Shown here in pieces: positions 53,742-63,444 of a DNA stretch of 64,000 nucleotides (the first letter of the stretch is position 1; each line of letters begins with the position of its first letter). Below the pieces are notes generated by a model. That model was not told the DNA's origin, made no database searches, and worked only from the letters and a program-made list of their open reading frames with translations. The stretch is from NCBI RefSeq assembly GCF_004798965.1, contig NZ_SDSD01000002.1, positions 62,001 through 126,000 of the forward strand, read 5' to 3'. This DNA is from Onishia niordana. Lineage in GTDB: Bacteria; Pseudomonadota; Gammaproteobacteria; Pseudomonadales; Halomonadaceae. A program made the position numbers and the translations under genes.

Positions 53742-55097
53742 ATGACCGAGACCACCGACACGCTGGAAGGCCGGCTATCACGCATTCATAAGGCCTTAGT
53801 CGAGGATGACTTCGCCCTCATCGACGAGGTGCTCGATGACCTCGAACCGGCAGAGATCGCCCTGCTGCTTGAATCCCTGCCCCTGGCCGCTCGGACACGG
53901 CTCTGGGAGCGAGTGGCGCAGGATGTCGACGGCGAAGTGCTGCTGCATGTGCATGACGAGGTGCGCAGCACCCTGATCGAGGACATGGACCATCATGAGA
54001 TCGTTGCCGCCACCTCGAATATGGACACCAGCGACCTGGCTGAGCTATTCGAGGATCTGCCGCAGCAGGTGGCCGAAGACATGCTGCGCTCGATGGATGA
54101 GCTGCAGCGCGCGCGACTTCAGGAGGCACTCTCCTACGAGGAAGACTCCGCCGGTCGCCTGATGCGCACCGATACCGTGAGTGTACGTGCCGATGTCACG
54201 CTCGAGACCGTGCAGCGGTTTCTGCGCTGGAAGAATCAGTCTATCCCCGACAATACCGATGCGCTGATGGTAGTCGACCGCAATGGCATTTTCGTCGGCG
54301 TGCTACCGCTGGCCCGCCTGGTCTCACAATCATCAGAGCTTGCCGTGGCCGATGTTCTGGAAAGTGACATCGACAGTGTGTCAGTGACAATGAAGTCCTG
54401 GGATGTCGCCACCCTCTTCCAGACCCACGATCTGGTATCGGCACCGGTGGTCGACGAAAAGGGGCTGCTGCTTGGGCGCATCATCATCGATGACATCGTC
54501 GACGTCATCCGCGAGGGCTCGGACCAGGCGTTGATGAACATGGCCGGCCTCGACGAGGAAGAGGACCTGTTCGCTCCGGTCATACCCAGCGCCAAGCGTC
54601 GTGCGGTATGGCTCGGCATCAACCTGATGACCGCCTTCCTGGCCGCCTGGGTGATCGGACGCTTCGAGGCGGCACTCGATCAGATCGTCGCCCTGGCGGT
54701 ATTGATGCCCATCGTCGCCAGCATGGGCGGCATCGCCGGCAGCCAGACCCTGACCCTGGCGATTCGCGGCCTGGCACTGGGTCAGATCAGCCGCACCAAC
54801 AGCAACTGGCTGATGCGCAAGGAGATCGGCATCTCGTTGATCAATGGTGTGTTGTGGGCCCTGGTTGTCGCGGTCATCGCCACCCTGTGGTTTCAGGATA
54901 TCCGTATCGGCGGCATCATTGCTGTCGCCCTGGTCATCAACATGCTCGCTGCCGGCATCGCCGGTATCGCCATCCCGCTGGGCCTCAAGCGCCTGGGCAT
55001 CGATCCCGCTCTATCGGGCTCAGTGGTACTGACCACCGTCACCGACGTGATCGGCTTCATGGCGTTCCTGGGCCTGGCCACCGTCTTCCTCCTATAA
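53742..55097 (+). CDS. mgtE: Mg2+ transporter MgtE
   Basis: The 451-residue inner-membrane Mg2+ channel has a cytosolic N domain (about 10-125), two CBS domains (about 135-255) that sense Mg2+, a connecting helix, and five TM helices (about 290-450) with the pore signature around MPIVASMGGIAGSQTLTLAIRG read in parts (ASMGGIAGSQT). AGGGAG 6 nt before the ATG at 53742 fixes the start; the longer frame adds 42 residues of non-family sequence. It is divergent from the ferritin-like gene. Confidence 0.94.
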   Translation: MTETTDTLEGRLSRIHKALVEDDFALIDEVLDDLEPAEIALLLESLPLAARTRLWERVAQDVDGEVLLHVHDEVRSTLIEDMDHHEIVAATSNMDTSDLAELFEDLPQQVAEDMLRSMDELQRARLQEALSYEEDSAGRLMRTDTVSVRADVTLETVQRFLRWKNQSIPDNTDALMVVDRNGIFVGVLPLARLVSQSSELAVADVLESDIDSVSVTMKSWDVATLFQTHDLVSAPVVDEKGLLLGRIIIDDIVDVIREGSDQALMNMAGLDEEEDLFAPVIPSAKRRAVWLGINLMTAFLAAWVIGRFEAALDQIVALAVLMPIVASMGGIAGSQTLTLAIRGLALGQISRTNSNWLMRKEIGISLINGVLWALVVAVIATLWFQDIRIGGIIAVALVINMLAAGIAGIAIPLGLKRLGIDPALSGSVVLTTVTDVIGFMAFLGLATVFLL

Positions 55098-55111
55098 ACA
55101 TCTCTGCTCAT

Positions 55112-55148
55112 AACGCAACGACCCCGACATTGGCGGGGTCGTTGCGTT
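55112..55148. terminator. Hairpin between mgtE and glutamate dehydrogenase
   Basis: A 15-bp perfect stem AACGCAACGACCCCG with its complement and a 7-nt loop ACATTGG. T runs are poor on both sides, so it may act as an inefficient or factor-assisted terminator for the convergent pair. Confidence 0.65.
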
Positions 55149-55212
55149 GTGGCCTTGAACACCTGTGGCCTTGAAAGCTGCGCGCTGACACAGCTGAGTC
55201 CAGTGCAAGGGA

Positions 55213-58200
55213 TCAGCTTTCGGTATAGCCTTCGGCCAGATCCACCAGCTCACGGATAGCGACCGCGAACAGCGGGAAACCGCCCTGAGAACCCGAGTGG
55301 ACCTCCTCGAGCAGACGGCACCAGCGCTGATACATGGCCTCATGGCTATCAAACCACTTCTCAACGCGCTTCTCGACTTCGCGCGGCCCGTCTTCCATGC
55401 GCAGAACACCGACCGTCAAGGCCAGCTGCTGGCGATCCAGATCGTCTCGGAAGGTTTCACGGGCCTGTGCCTGCCAGCTATCACGCACCTCGAGCGCATT
55501 GATCTGCTCGGTCATCCACGGCAGTTCCAGACGATGACCCACTTCATAGAAGACGTCGGCGACACGCTGGATCTTCTCATTGGTCTGCTTGGCGGCCTCG
55601 ATAATACCAAGACCGGCATAAAGGCTACCGGTCGCCGCCACCACATTGGCCAGGCTATCCGGCACCCCGATCGCCGTCAGTTCATCACGACGCTCGGTCC
55701 AGGCACCCAGTTCGTCACCGCGCAGGCGCTTGCCGATGCTCTCCTGCAACTGTGTCAAACGGGGGGCGAAGTGGGCGATGCAATCCTTGGCGGTCATGCC
55801 CGTACGCTGACGCAGGAACCAGCGGGTGGATCGGCGCAGTAGACGCATCAGGTCGAGCATCATGCGGTACTGCACCTCGCTCGGCACCTGGTTATCCAAC
55901 GCCTCGACCTGCTGCCATAGACTATCCAGATTGAAGCTGTCGCGGGCCACGATATAGGCCCTGGCAATCTCGGCACGGCCGGCACCGGTGGTATCGATCA
56001 GACGACGCACGAAGACGACGCCCATATGATCGACCAGATCATTGGCGATCTGTGTCGCCACGATCTCGCGCTTCAGGCGATGCTCGTACATCTCGTCATG
56101 GAAGCGCTCCACCAAGACGTTCGGGAAGACCCTCTCCAAGTGCTTCTGGATGTAGGGATCATCCGGCAGGTCAGAGGCAATCAAGTCGCCCTTGAGCACA
56201 CTCTTGGCGTAGGAAATCAGCACCGATAGCTCAGGCAGGGTCATCCCCTGGTTGGCACTGGCACGCTCAAGCATTTCCTCGTCGCTTGGCAAGAACTCAA
56301 GCTCACGGTCGAGCTGCCCGCCTTTCTCGAGCTCGTTGATGAAGCGGCGGTACGGCCCCAAGCCCTCTTTGGAAAGAGTTTCGGACAACGACAGCGCCTG
56401 GGTCTGACGATAATTGTCGCGGATCACCAGCTCGGAGACTTCATCGGTCATGCTCGCCAGCAGCTGGTTGCGCTGCTTATCGGTCATGTCACCGCGCTTG
56501 ACGATGTCGTCGAGCAGGATCTTGATATTGACCTCGTGGTCAGAGCAGTTGACCCCGCCGGCGTTATCAATGAAGTCCGTATTGACCCTAACGCCCTTGT
56601 GAGCGGCTTCCATGCGGCCGCGCTGGGTCAAGCCCAGGTTACCGCCCTCGCCGACTACGCGGCAGTTAAGCTCGTTGCCGTTGACGCGCAGCGAATCGTT
56701 GGCCTTGTCACCAACATCAGCATCGGTCTCGGCCTCTGCCTTGACGTAAGTGCCAATGCCGCCGTTCCAGATCAAATCGACAGATGACTTGAGCATGGCG
56801 TGCATCAGATCATTGGGCGACAGCTTGTCCTCGCTGATGCCGAACACCTTCTTCATGGCCGCCGAGATCGGGATCGACTTGGCGCTACGCTTGAAGATGC
56901 CGCCACCCTCGGAGATCAAGGAGGCATCGTAGTCTTCCCAACTGGAGCGCGGCTGATCGAAGAGCCGCTTGCGCTCGGCGAAGGAGGCGGCGACATCTGG
57001 GGTCGGGTCGACGAAGATGTGCATATGGTTGAAGGCGCCCACCAGGCGGATCTTGTCGGACAACAGCATGCCGTTGCCGAAGACGTCGCCGGCCATGTCA
57101 CCGATGCCCACCACGCTGAACTCGTCGGCCTGGGTGTTCACGCCCTGCTCGCGGAAGTGGCGCTTGACCGATTCCCAGGCCCCCTTGGCGGTGATGCCCA
57201 TCTTCTTGTGGTCATAGCCGTTGGCACCACCGGACGCAAAGGCGTCGCGCAGCCAGTGGCCGTACTCCAACGAGATCTCGTTGGCGATATCGGAAAAGGT
57301 AGCGGTCCCCTTGTCGGCAGCGACCACCAGGTAGGGGTCGTCGGCATCGTGGCGCACCACATTGAGCGGCGGCACGACGTTGCCGGCTTCAAGGTTGTCA
57401 GTCACATCCAGCAGGGCACGAATAAATATCTTGTAGCAGGCGATACCTTCCTGCTGGATGGCATCGCGATCACCGCCTTCCGGCAGACGCTTGCAGACAA
57501 AACCACCCTTGGCACCAACGGGCACGATGACCGCGTTCTTGACCTGCTGCGCCTTGACCAAGCCCAGCACCTCGGTACGGAAATCCTCGCGACGATCCGA
57601 CCAGCGCAGGCCACCACGGGCCACCTTGCCACCGCGCAGGTGTACGCCCTCGACCCGCGGCGAGTAGACGAAGATCTCGAACATCGGTCGCGGCTTGGGC
57701 ATGCCAGTGATCCGGGACGGGTCAAGCTTGAAGGAGAAGTAGTCCTTAAGCTCGCCGTCGGCATCCGGCTGGTAGTAGTTGGTGCGCAGGGTCGACTGAA
57801 TCAGCTCGATATAACGGCGCATCAACAGATCATCGTTGAGGCTAGCGACATCGTCGAGCAACGTCAGCAGGCGCGACTGACAAGCCTCGGCCTCGGCAGC
57901 GCGGTCGCCTTCCTGCTCCGGGTCGAAGAGCATCTCAAAAAGCGCTACCAACTCGCGGGTGATCTCCGGGTGGCTTGCCAGTGTGGTGGCGATATACAGC
58001 TGGGACAGCCCAAAGCGAATCTGCTTCAGATAGCGCCCATAGGCCCTGAGCATGGCGACTTCACGCCAGCTTAGGTTGGCGCCTATCACCAGGCGGTTGA
58101 AGGGATCATTCTCGGCCTGTCCGCCCCAGATGCGCTGGAAAGCATCGGTGAAGGACTCGCGCATTTCCTGCAGGTTGACGATTTCACTGCCATGGTGCTC

Positions 58201-60054
58201 GAGCTGGAAATCGTGAATCCAGAAGTTGCCGTCGCGGGACGTGATCTCGTAAGGGCGCTCGCCGATCACTCTAAGGCCCAGATTCTCCATCACCGGCAGC
58301 ACATCGGAGAGCGGAATCGGACGGTCCTTGTGGAAGAGCTTCAGATTGACGCCGTCGACGTCTTCCTCGACCAAGCGGTACAGCGACAGCGATAGCGGTA
58401 AACCCTGTTCGACTTCGGCGCAGTGATGAATGTCATAGACCGCGGAGCGCGCACTAAAGTCTTCACGGTAACCGGCCGGGAAGGCATCGCGATAGACATC
58501 CAGCAGACGGTTGGCCTGCTCTTCACCGAAGCCTTCCACCATGGCGTTATGCAGATCATCGCGCCAGCTGGTCGCCAGGGCGCTGACCTTGTGTTCCAGG
58601 CGTTCAAGATCGTAATCAGCCGGGGCACTGCCATTAAAGCGCAGGATCAGCTGAATGCGTGCCAGCACCGACTCGGACAGATAGGTGTTGAAATCACCGA
58701 AGGTGGCATCGAGTTCATGGCAGAGCAAATTCTGGATGCGCACACGCAGATCAGTGGAGAAGACATCGCGTGGCACGAACACCAGGCAGGAATAAAACTT
58801 GCCGAAACGGTCTTCGCGTACAAACAGGCGCACCCGGCGCCGCTCGCGAATATTGAGAATGCCCACCGCGGTGCGGGTCAGCTCTTCCGTACTGATCTGG
58901 AAGAGGTCATCGCGCGGATAGACGTTGAGGATCTGGCGCAGTTGATGACCATCGTGACCTTGCGGGTCGACGCCGGCAGCTTGCATGACCGCTTCAATTT
59001 TGCGGCGCAGTACCGGGATGTGACGTGGCGAGTCGTTATACACAGTGGCGGCGAACAGGCCCAGAAAGCGGCGCTCGCCAATCACATTGCCCTTATCATC
59101 GTAGCGATCGATGGAGATGTAGTCAGGGTAGGTCGGACGGTGCACTCGGGCGTGATAGGCGCTCTTGGCAAACGATAGCAACTCGGGCACCAGCACGTAA
59201 TGATCACCGTCGACGCCCTGGTCGTTACGGATTCGCTCCTGATAGCGCGAGGCATCGAGAGTGAAGACACCCAGTTCACTGCCCTTGCGTTTCTTGAGCT
59301 GATCCTGGCCCTTGACCTGAACGACGTCATAATCGTCATAGCCGAGGAAGGTGAAATTATCCTCGAGCAGCCACTCGAGAAAGGCAATCGCTTCCTTGTG
59401 GTCCGCGGCGGTGACCTCAGCCGGCTTGACGGCCTTGAGCTCGGCGAGAGAAGCCTTGACCTGCTCCCGCATCGAATCGAAATCCGCTACCGCCGTGCGC
59501 ACATCGGCCATCACGTCATGCAGGCTCGCCTCGATGTCGGCCAGCAAGTCGGGGTCGGAATGGCGGTCGACCTCGATGACGATTAGCGACTCGCGCCCTT
59601 CCGGGGCATCCTTGGCATGGGTACTGGTCATGTACTTGAGCTGATGCTTGGCATCGCGCTTGGTGGCAAGCACCGCGTTATAGATCGAGTGAACGGTGAT
59701 ACCGCGCCGGTTGAGCTCGATGCGCACCGAGTCGACCAGGAACGGCATGTCGCGCCCTATCACCTCGACCTGGGTATGGGTCGACTGCCAGCCATGCCCC
59801 TCATAATCCGGGTTGAAGACCCGCACAACGGGATCATCGGGGTTCTGCTGTTGAATAAGATGCCAGGCGGAGAGCACCGACCCGTAGAGATCTTCGAGAC
59901 GGCGCTCAGCCAAGTCGGCAAAGGGCGCATTGGCAAAGAACACTTCAGCGAAGGAAGCGACGGCCTTCACCTTTTCATCGTCCAGTCGGTGCTCCAGCTG
60001 TTCCTTAAGCTGGGCCAGCAATTCCTGCTTGTCTTCGATCGCGACGTGTTGCAT
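55213..60054 (-). CDS. Large NAD-specific glutamate dehydrogenase (180-kDa class)
   Basis: The 1,613-residue enzyme deaminates glutamate to 2-oxoglutarate with NAD, mainly for catabolism. N-terminal ACT-like regulatory segments (about 1-600) precede the dehydrogenase core (about 700-1200) with FVYSPRVEGVHLRGGKVARG in pieces (HLRGGKVARGGLRWSDR), VPVGAKGGFV and the NAD-binding VVGEGGNLG; a helical C-terminal region ends the chain. The length matches the L-GDH180 class. The ATG at 60054 follows GAGG; a TTG just upstream is less likely. It appears monocistronic. Confidence 0.95.
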   Translation of the reverse strand: MQHVAIEDKQELLAQLKEQLEHRLDDEKVKAVASFAEVFFANAPFADLAERRLEDLYGSVLSAWHLIQQQNPDDPVVRVFNPDYEGHGWQSTHTQVEVIGRDMPFLVDSVRIELNRRGITVHSIYNAVLATKRDAKHQLKYMTSTHAKDAPEGRESLIVIEVDRHSDPDLLADIEASLHDVMADVRTAVADFDSMREQVKASLAELKAVKPAEVTAADHKEAIAFLEWLLEDNFTFLGYDDYDVVQVKGQDQLKKRKGSELGVFTLDASRYQERIRNDQGVDGDHYVLVPELLSFAKSAYHARVHRPTYPDYISIDRYDDKGNVIGERRFLGLFAATVYNDSPRHIPVLRRKIEAVMQAAGVDPQGHDGHQLRQILNVYPRDDLFQISTEELTRTAVGILNIRERRRVRLFVREDRFGKFYSCLVFVPRDVFSTDLRVRIQNLLCHELDATFGDFNTYLSESVLARIQLILRFNGSAPADYDLERLEHKVSALATSWRDDLHNAMVEGFGEEQANRLLDVYRDAFPAGYREDFSARSAVYDIHHCAEVEQGLPLSLSLYRLVEEDVDGVNLKLFHKDRPIPLSDVLPVMENLGLRVIGERPYEITSRDGNFWIHDFQLEHHGSEIVNLQEMRESFTDAFQRIWGGQAENDPFNRLVIGANLSWREVAMLRAYGRYLKQIRFGLSQLYIATTLASHPEITRELVALFEMLFDPEQEGDRAAEAEACQSRLLTLLDDVASLNDDLLMRRYIELIQSTLRTNYYQPDADGELKDYFSFKLDPSRITGMPKPRPMFEIFVYSPRVEGVHLRGGKVARGGLRWSDRREDFRTEVLGLVKAQQVKNAVIVPVGAKGGFVCKRLPEGGDRDAIQQEGIACYKIFIRALLDVTDNLEAGNVVPPLNVVRHDADDPYLVVAADKGTATFSDIANEISLEYGHWLRDAFASGGANGYDHKKMGITAKGAWESVKRHFREQGVNTQADEFSVVGIGDMAGDVFGNGMLLSDKIRLVGAFNHMHIFVDPTPDVAASFAERKRLFDQPRSSWEDYDASLISEGGGIFKRSAKSIPISAAMKKVFGISEDKLSPNDLMHAMLKSSVDLIWNGGIGTYVKAEAETDADVGDKANDSLRVNGNELNCRVVGEGGNLGLTQRGRMEAAHKGVRVNTDFIDNAGGVNCSDHEVNIKILLDDIVKRGDMTDKQRNQLLASMTDEVSELVIRDNYRQTQALSLSETLSKEGLGPYRRFINELEKGGQLDRELEFLPSDEEMLERASANQGMTLPELSVLISYAKSVLKGDLIASDLPDDPYIQKHLERVFPNVLVERFHDEMYEHRLKREIVATQIANDLVDHMGVVFVRRLIDTTGAGRAEIARAYIVARDSFNLDSLWQQVEALDNQVPSEVQYRMMLDLMRLLRRSTRWFLRQRTGMTAKDCIAHFAPRLTQLQESIGKRLRGDELGAWTERRDELTAIGVPDSLANVVAATGSLYAGLGIIEAAKQTNEKIQRVADVFYEVGHRLELPWMTEQINALEVRDSWQAQARETFRDDLDRQQLALTVGVLRMEDGPREVEKRVEKWFDSHEAMYQRWCRLLEEVHSGSQGGFPLFAVAIRELVDLAEGYTES

Positions 60055-60214
60055 CAATCACCTCGGCTTACACCAACCCTTCTTGGTCGGCGGGATATTC
60101 GTAGACTCGTCCATGACGGTCATGGATGCCTTAAGCATACGGAAGTGCATGGAGCACCCCTACTGTATTAACCCTTTGTCATGGAGCATGTCAGTTACGC
60201 ATCGGCACTTGACT

Positions 60215-61321
60215 TCATGCCCGGCGCTCGAGCAACACCCCACACTCGCAGTGATGCGTCCAGGGAAACTGATCAAACAGGGCGAAGCGCGATATGTCAT
60301 GGGTCTGTGTCAGGCGCTCCAGATTGTCGACCAGCGTATCCGGATTACATGAGATATAGACGATACGATCATAATCGCTGAGCTGGTCACAGCTATCGTC
60401 ATCAAGTCCCGCACGGGGCGGATCGACTAATACGGTAGAGAAATCGTAGTCGGCAAGCCCCATCTCGGCCACCCGACGCCCTCCTTTCTCCCCCTTCAGG
60501 GCCAAAGAGAACTCCTCTGCCGACATACGTGCCACATGTACATTGTTTACTGCGTTGGCCGCAAGGTTAGCCTTGGCAGAAGCAACCGAGGTGCGCGAAA
60601 TCTCGGTTGCCAGCACCCGGCGAAAGTTCTCGGCAAGCGCCACCGTAAAGTTGCCATTGCCACAGTAAAGCTCGACCAGATCGCGGTTCTGGCTTTGACG
60701 CGTGACATCCCGCGTCCAACTCAGCATTGACTCGCAGATGGCGGCATTGGGCTGCGTAAAGCTGTTCTCGACCTGCTGATACGTGAACTCGCGACCATCG
60801 ACCGTGAGGTGCTCCCAGACATGGTTACGGGTCAGCACCAGGCGCTGCTTGCGTGAGCGACCGATGATCATGACCCCCAAACGCTCTTCCAGCGCACGCG
60901 CCGCGGCCTCCCAGTCTTCGCCCAGGGGACGATGATAAATCAGGGTGATCAGTGCTTCGCCAGCAAGCGTGGTGAGAAAATCGACCTGAAACAGCTTGCG
61001 GCTAAGCACGTCATCCTCGCGCACTGCCTCAAGCAGAAGCGGCATCAGCTCATTGATCCGCTCGCTTGCCACCGGGAACTGGTCGACTCGCACCGCACGT
61101 TTCTTGTCGGGTCGCTCGGGGTCGGGTTCAAACATGGCATAGAAAAGCTCGTCCCCTTCGCGCCAGATACGAAACTCGCAGCGCATGCGGTAATGGCTCG
61201 CCGGTGAGGCAAAGACCTCGAGCTCAGGCGTCGTCAGGTGCGCAAACTGGGTGGAAATACGCTCGCGCTTGGCCTCTAGCTGTTCGCCATAGCGGGCGGG
61301 GTCGACAACGGGTACGGCCAC
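60215..61321 (-). CDS. trmA: tRNA (uracil-5-)-methyltransferase
   Basis: It makes ribothymidine at U54 of tRNAs using SAM. The 368 residues equal E. coli TrmA in length. Seen: LVELYCGNGNFTVALA (SAM motif I), VDPPRAGLD, and the nucleophile in YISCNPDTLVDNL with a C-terminal Glu motif (HHCECG). It starts at a GTG with AAGGAG 5 nt upstream. It is 50 bp after murI on the same strand, so the two may share a transcript. Confidence 0.95.
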   Translation of the reverse strand: MAVPVVDPARYGEQLEAKRERISTQFAHLTTPELEVFASPASHYRMRCEFRIWREGDELFYAMFEPDPERPDKKRAVRVDQFPVASERINELMPLLLEAVREDDVLSRKLFQVDFLTTLAGEALITLIYHRPLGEDWEAAARALEERLGVMIIGRSRKQRLVLTRNHVWEHLTVDGREFTYQQVENSFTQPNAAICESMLSWTRDVTRQSQNRDLVELYCGNGNFTVALAENFRRVLATEISRTSVASAKANLAANAVNNVHVARMSAEEFSLALKGEKGGRRVAEMGLADYDFSTVLVDPPRAGLDDDSCDQLSDYDRIVYISCNPDTLVDNLERLTQTHDISRFALFDQFPWTHHCECGVLLERRA

Positions 61322-61371
61322 AGAGTCTCCTTGTGAAGCGTTAAATCGGTGAAATCGATAAGGGAATAAGG

Positions 61372-62196
61372 TCAGGATTCGAGGGCCGTAGCCGCTACCA
61401 TGAGTCTGCCTGGCGCCGCGAAGCCATACCGCGACAGCACCGGTGCGAGAGTGCCGCCCGGCGCGGTTGCCCAGGAAGCACCCTGGGCTTCAACGCCCGG
61501 GTTTCCGCCGCCAGAGCTAGTGGAAAAAGGCAGCGGCGCGACCACTTGCACCACACGCCGGGCAATGGCGTCCCCCGAATCGACCCAGGTAATCGGTCGT
61601 GGTGCAGCGGCGGCGAGCGCAGGGGTCAGCAACGGAAAGTGTGTGCAGCCCAGCACCACGGTATCCAGCGCCGTGTCCTCCCAAAGGGGCGCCAGGCAGG
61701 CGGAGATCACATCGGGATCCAGCGGTTCGCCGGCCAATTGACGCTCGGCCTGCTCGACCAGCGGGTCAGCGGCCAGGCGCATCACCCGGCAGCCGCCGGC
61801 GAAGTCGTCGATCAGCCGGCGGGTGTAGGGGCGATGCACGGTCGCCGAGGTCGCCAGCAGCGCAAGATGACCACTGCGACTCGCCGCCGCCGCCGGTTTG
61901 ATGGCCGGCACCGTACCAATGACCGGGATCTCAAGGTCGTTGCGCAGCGCCTCGAGGGCCAAGGTGCTCGCGGTGTTGCAGGCAACGACCAGGGCGCTGG
62001 CGTGACTTACCGCCACGGCGGCCTGGCAGACGTTGAGAATACGCTGTACCAGCCACTCATCCGGTTTGGTGCCATAGGGCAACATGGCGTTGTCGCAGGC
62101 ATAGCAAAGCGCCACCTCGGGCAGCCGGTGACGAATGGCGGCCACTACCGAGAGGCCACCGACGCCGGAATCAAAGATCAGAACCGGACCGCTCAT
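61372..62196 (-). CDS. murI: Glutamate racemase
   Basis: It converts L- to D-glutamate for peptidoglycan; cytosolic. The 274 residues hold the two catalytic cysteines C73 (VACNTAS) and C184 (LGCTHFPLL), and IFDSGVGGLSV plus YGTKP near the N-terminus. The ATG at 62196 is favoured over a TTG two codons upstream, though the Shine-Dalgarno is weak. A poorly conserved Gly/Ala/Pro-rich C-terminal tail follows residue 225. Confidence 0.93.
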   Translation of the reverse strand: MSGPVLIFDSGVGGLSVVAAIRHRLPEVALCYACDNAMLPYGTKPDEWLVQRILNVCQAAVAVSHASALVVACNTASTLALEALRNDLEIPVIGTVPAIKPAAAASRSGHLALLATSATVHRPYTRRLIDDFAGGCRVMRLAADPLVEQAERQLAGEPLDPDVISACLAPLWEDTALDTVVLGCTHFPLLTPALAAAAPRPITWVDSGDAIARRVVQVVAPLPFSTSSGGGNPGVEAQGASWATAPGGTLAPVLSRYGFAAPGRLMVAATALES

Positions 62197-62402
62197 GCAC
62201 AACGGGCCTGAATCTGCTGCATGGACTGAGGCTCCTTGGCGTCACTCGACGCACACCCTTGGCTTGTGTTGAAAGGCTTCTCACGACCAGCCGCGGCGAG
62301 TTTCATCATGGTCTTGGATCAACGACCGCTCCCGCCTGACCACCGCGAAGTGACTCATTCTACCCCAGCCACCGGCCAAGGGCCGAGCCTATCGCATGCC
62401 GA

Positions 62403-62440
62403 TACGCCGCCGCCCGGCCATCTGGCCGGGCGGCGGCGTA
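62403..62440. repeat. 18-bp perfect GC-rich inverted repeat
   Basis: TACGCCGCCGCCCGGCCA (62403-62420) and its exact complement (62423-62440) are separated by TC. It lies about 77 bp beyond the hemerythrin-like gene stop and 207 bp upstream of murI. There is no T run, so a simple rho-independent terminator is not clear; it may still end the hemerythrin-like transcript. Confidence 0.85.
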
Positions 62441-62516
62441 ATAAGTGACCCTTTGCTTCGTGCCGTCTTATCGATGCGGACGGTGAGACAAAGGCGATGC
62501 AAGACACGTGGAAGGA

Positions 62517-63068
62517 TCAGACCATGGGGTCAGGCGCCGCACGCAGCTCTTCATAAAGCTCGGGATAGGCATCCTGAAGGCGCTCAAGCTTGGCCTCTGC
62601 CCCTTCTGGTAGGGACTCCGCCAGCTTATCAAGGGCCGCGTCATCGAAGTGCTCGCGAATCAGCGGGAAGAGCTCCTCTCGCTCATCGCGCAGATAGGCG
62701 CGGTGGGCCTCGAGATAAGCCCCCAGGTCGTCAGCGAACCGATCCATGGGGATCGCCACGTCCATCAGGATCATATCCAGGTCCTGCGAGAGCTGCATCA
62801 GCCGCTCGTGAAGGGCATGATAATTATTGGCCAGCCGCTCGCTCAGCCCCTCGGCTTCCGGTGCCTTGGCCATCAACTCCTGACCAAAGACCTTTTCCAA
62901 TGGCACGGTGAAGCCATCCATGTAGTCGAGGATGTAGTCGACAACCTCGCGCATTAACTGGAAATCGGGGCTTTCACCTTCCGCCAGCGTTTTATGCTTG
63001 AGCTTCAGCACGTGCAATAGGCGCGCCATGTTGGCGTGATCCTGGCGTAATTGATTCAGCATCGGCAT
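62517..63068 (-). CDS. Hemerythrin-like four-helix protein
   Basis: The 183-residue helical protein resembles hemerythrin HHE-domain proteins: LNQLRQDHANMARLL start (H11), a middle YHALHERLM (H84, H87) and AHRAYLRDEREELFPLIREHF (H122). The second helix, where these proteins usually have HHPxE metal ligands, reads TVPLE (54-58), so two expected histidines are missing although the Glu remains. Oxygen/iron binding is thus doubtful. AGGAGG lies ahead of the ATG at 63068. Confidence 0.75.
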   Translation of the reverse strand: MPMLNQLRQDHANMARLLHVLKLKHKTLAEGESPDFQLMREVVDYILDYMDGFTVPLEKVFGQELMAKAPEAEGLSERLANNYHALHERLMQLSQDLDMILMDVAIPMDRFADDLGAYLEAHRAYLRDEREELFPLIREHFDDAALDKLAESLPEGAEAKLERLQDAYPELYEELRAAPDPMV

Positions 63069-63444
63069 GACGGAACCTCCTGTGCTGTCCGGGCGAACGT
63101 CTGTATGGTCATTTGATCCTACAAGCCTCCACGGGTTCGATGATCTTTCCATTCGCTCATCGCTAACCACCAATGTCTCACTCAACAATCGGCACGACCA
63201 GCATGTAAGCAGGGGTAGTCTTAACATGAAATGGCGACAAAGGCTTACCTCACAAGCGCAATCTACATCCTACCTTTTTAGATATACCTCATATCTCAAC
63301 CTATGGTGACCCACCTGCTGCCAGCCTAGAATGTCTAACCCTAGCGCCTTCACCACCGGCCTGCCTAGCGCTAGAAGCTCTATGCTTATAGATATTTTTA
63401 CTGAAAAGCGACGCCGAACACTCCCGCCACAGGACCCGATGCAC
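63069..63444. other. Intergenic region between hemerythrin-like gene and rarA
   Basis: A divergent gap that must hold both promoters. It is locally AT-rich around 63230-63300. I see no gene, repeat or clear promoter in it. Confidence 0.4.

Noticed and set aside
56800..58074. 424-residue plus-strand open frame
   Set aside because: Antisense to the catalytic core of the large glutamate dehydrogenase; low-complexity composition and no family features.
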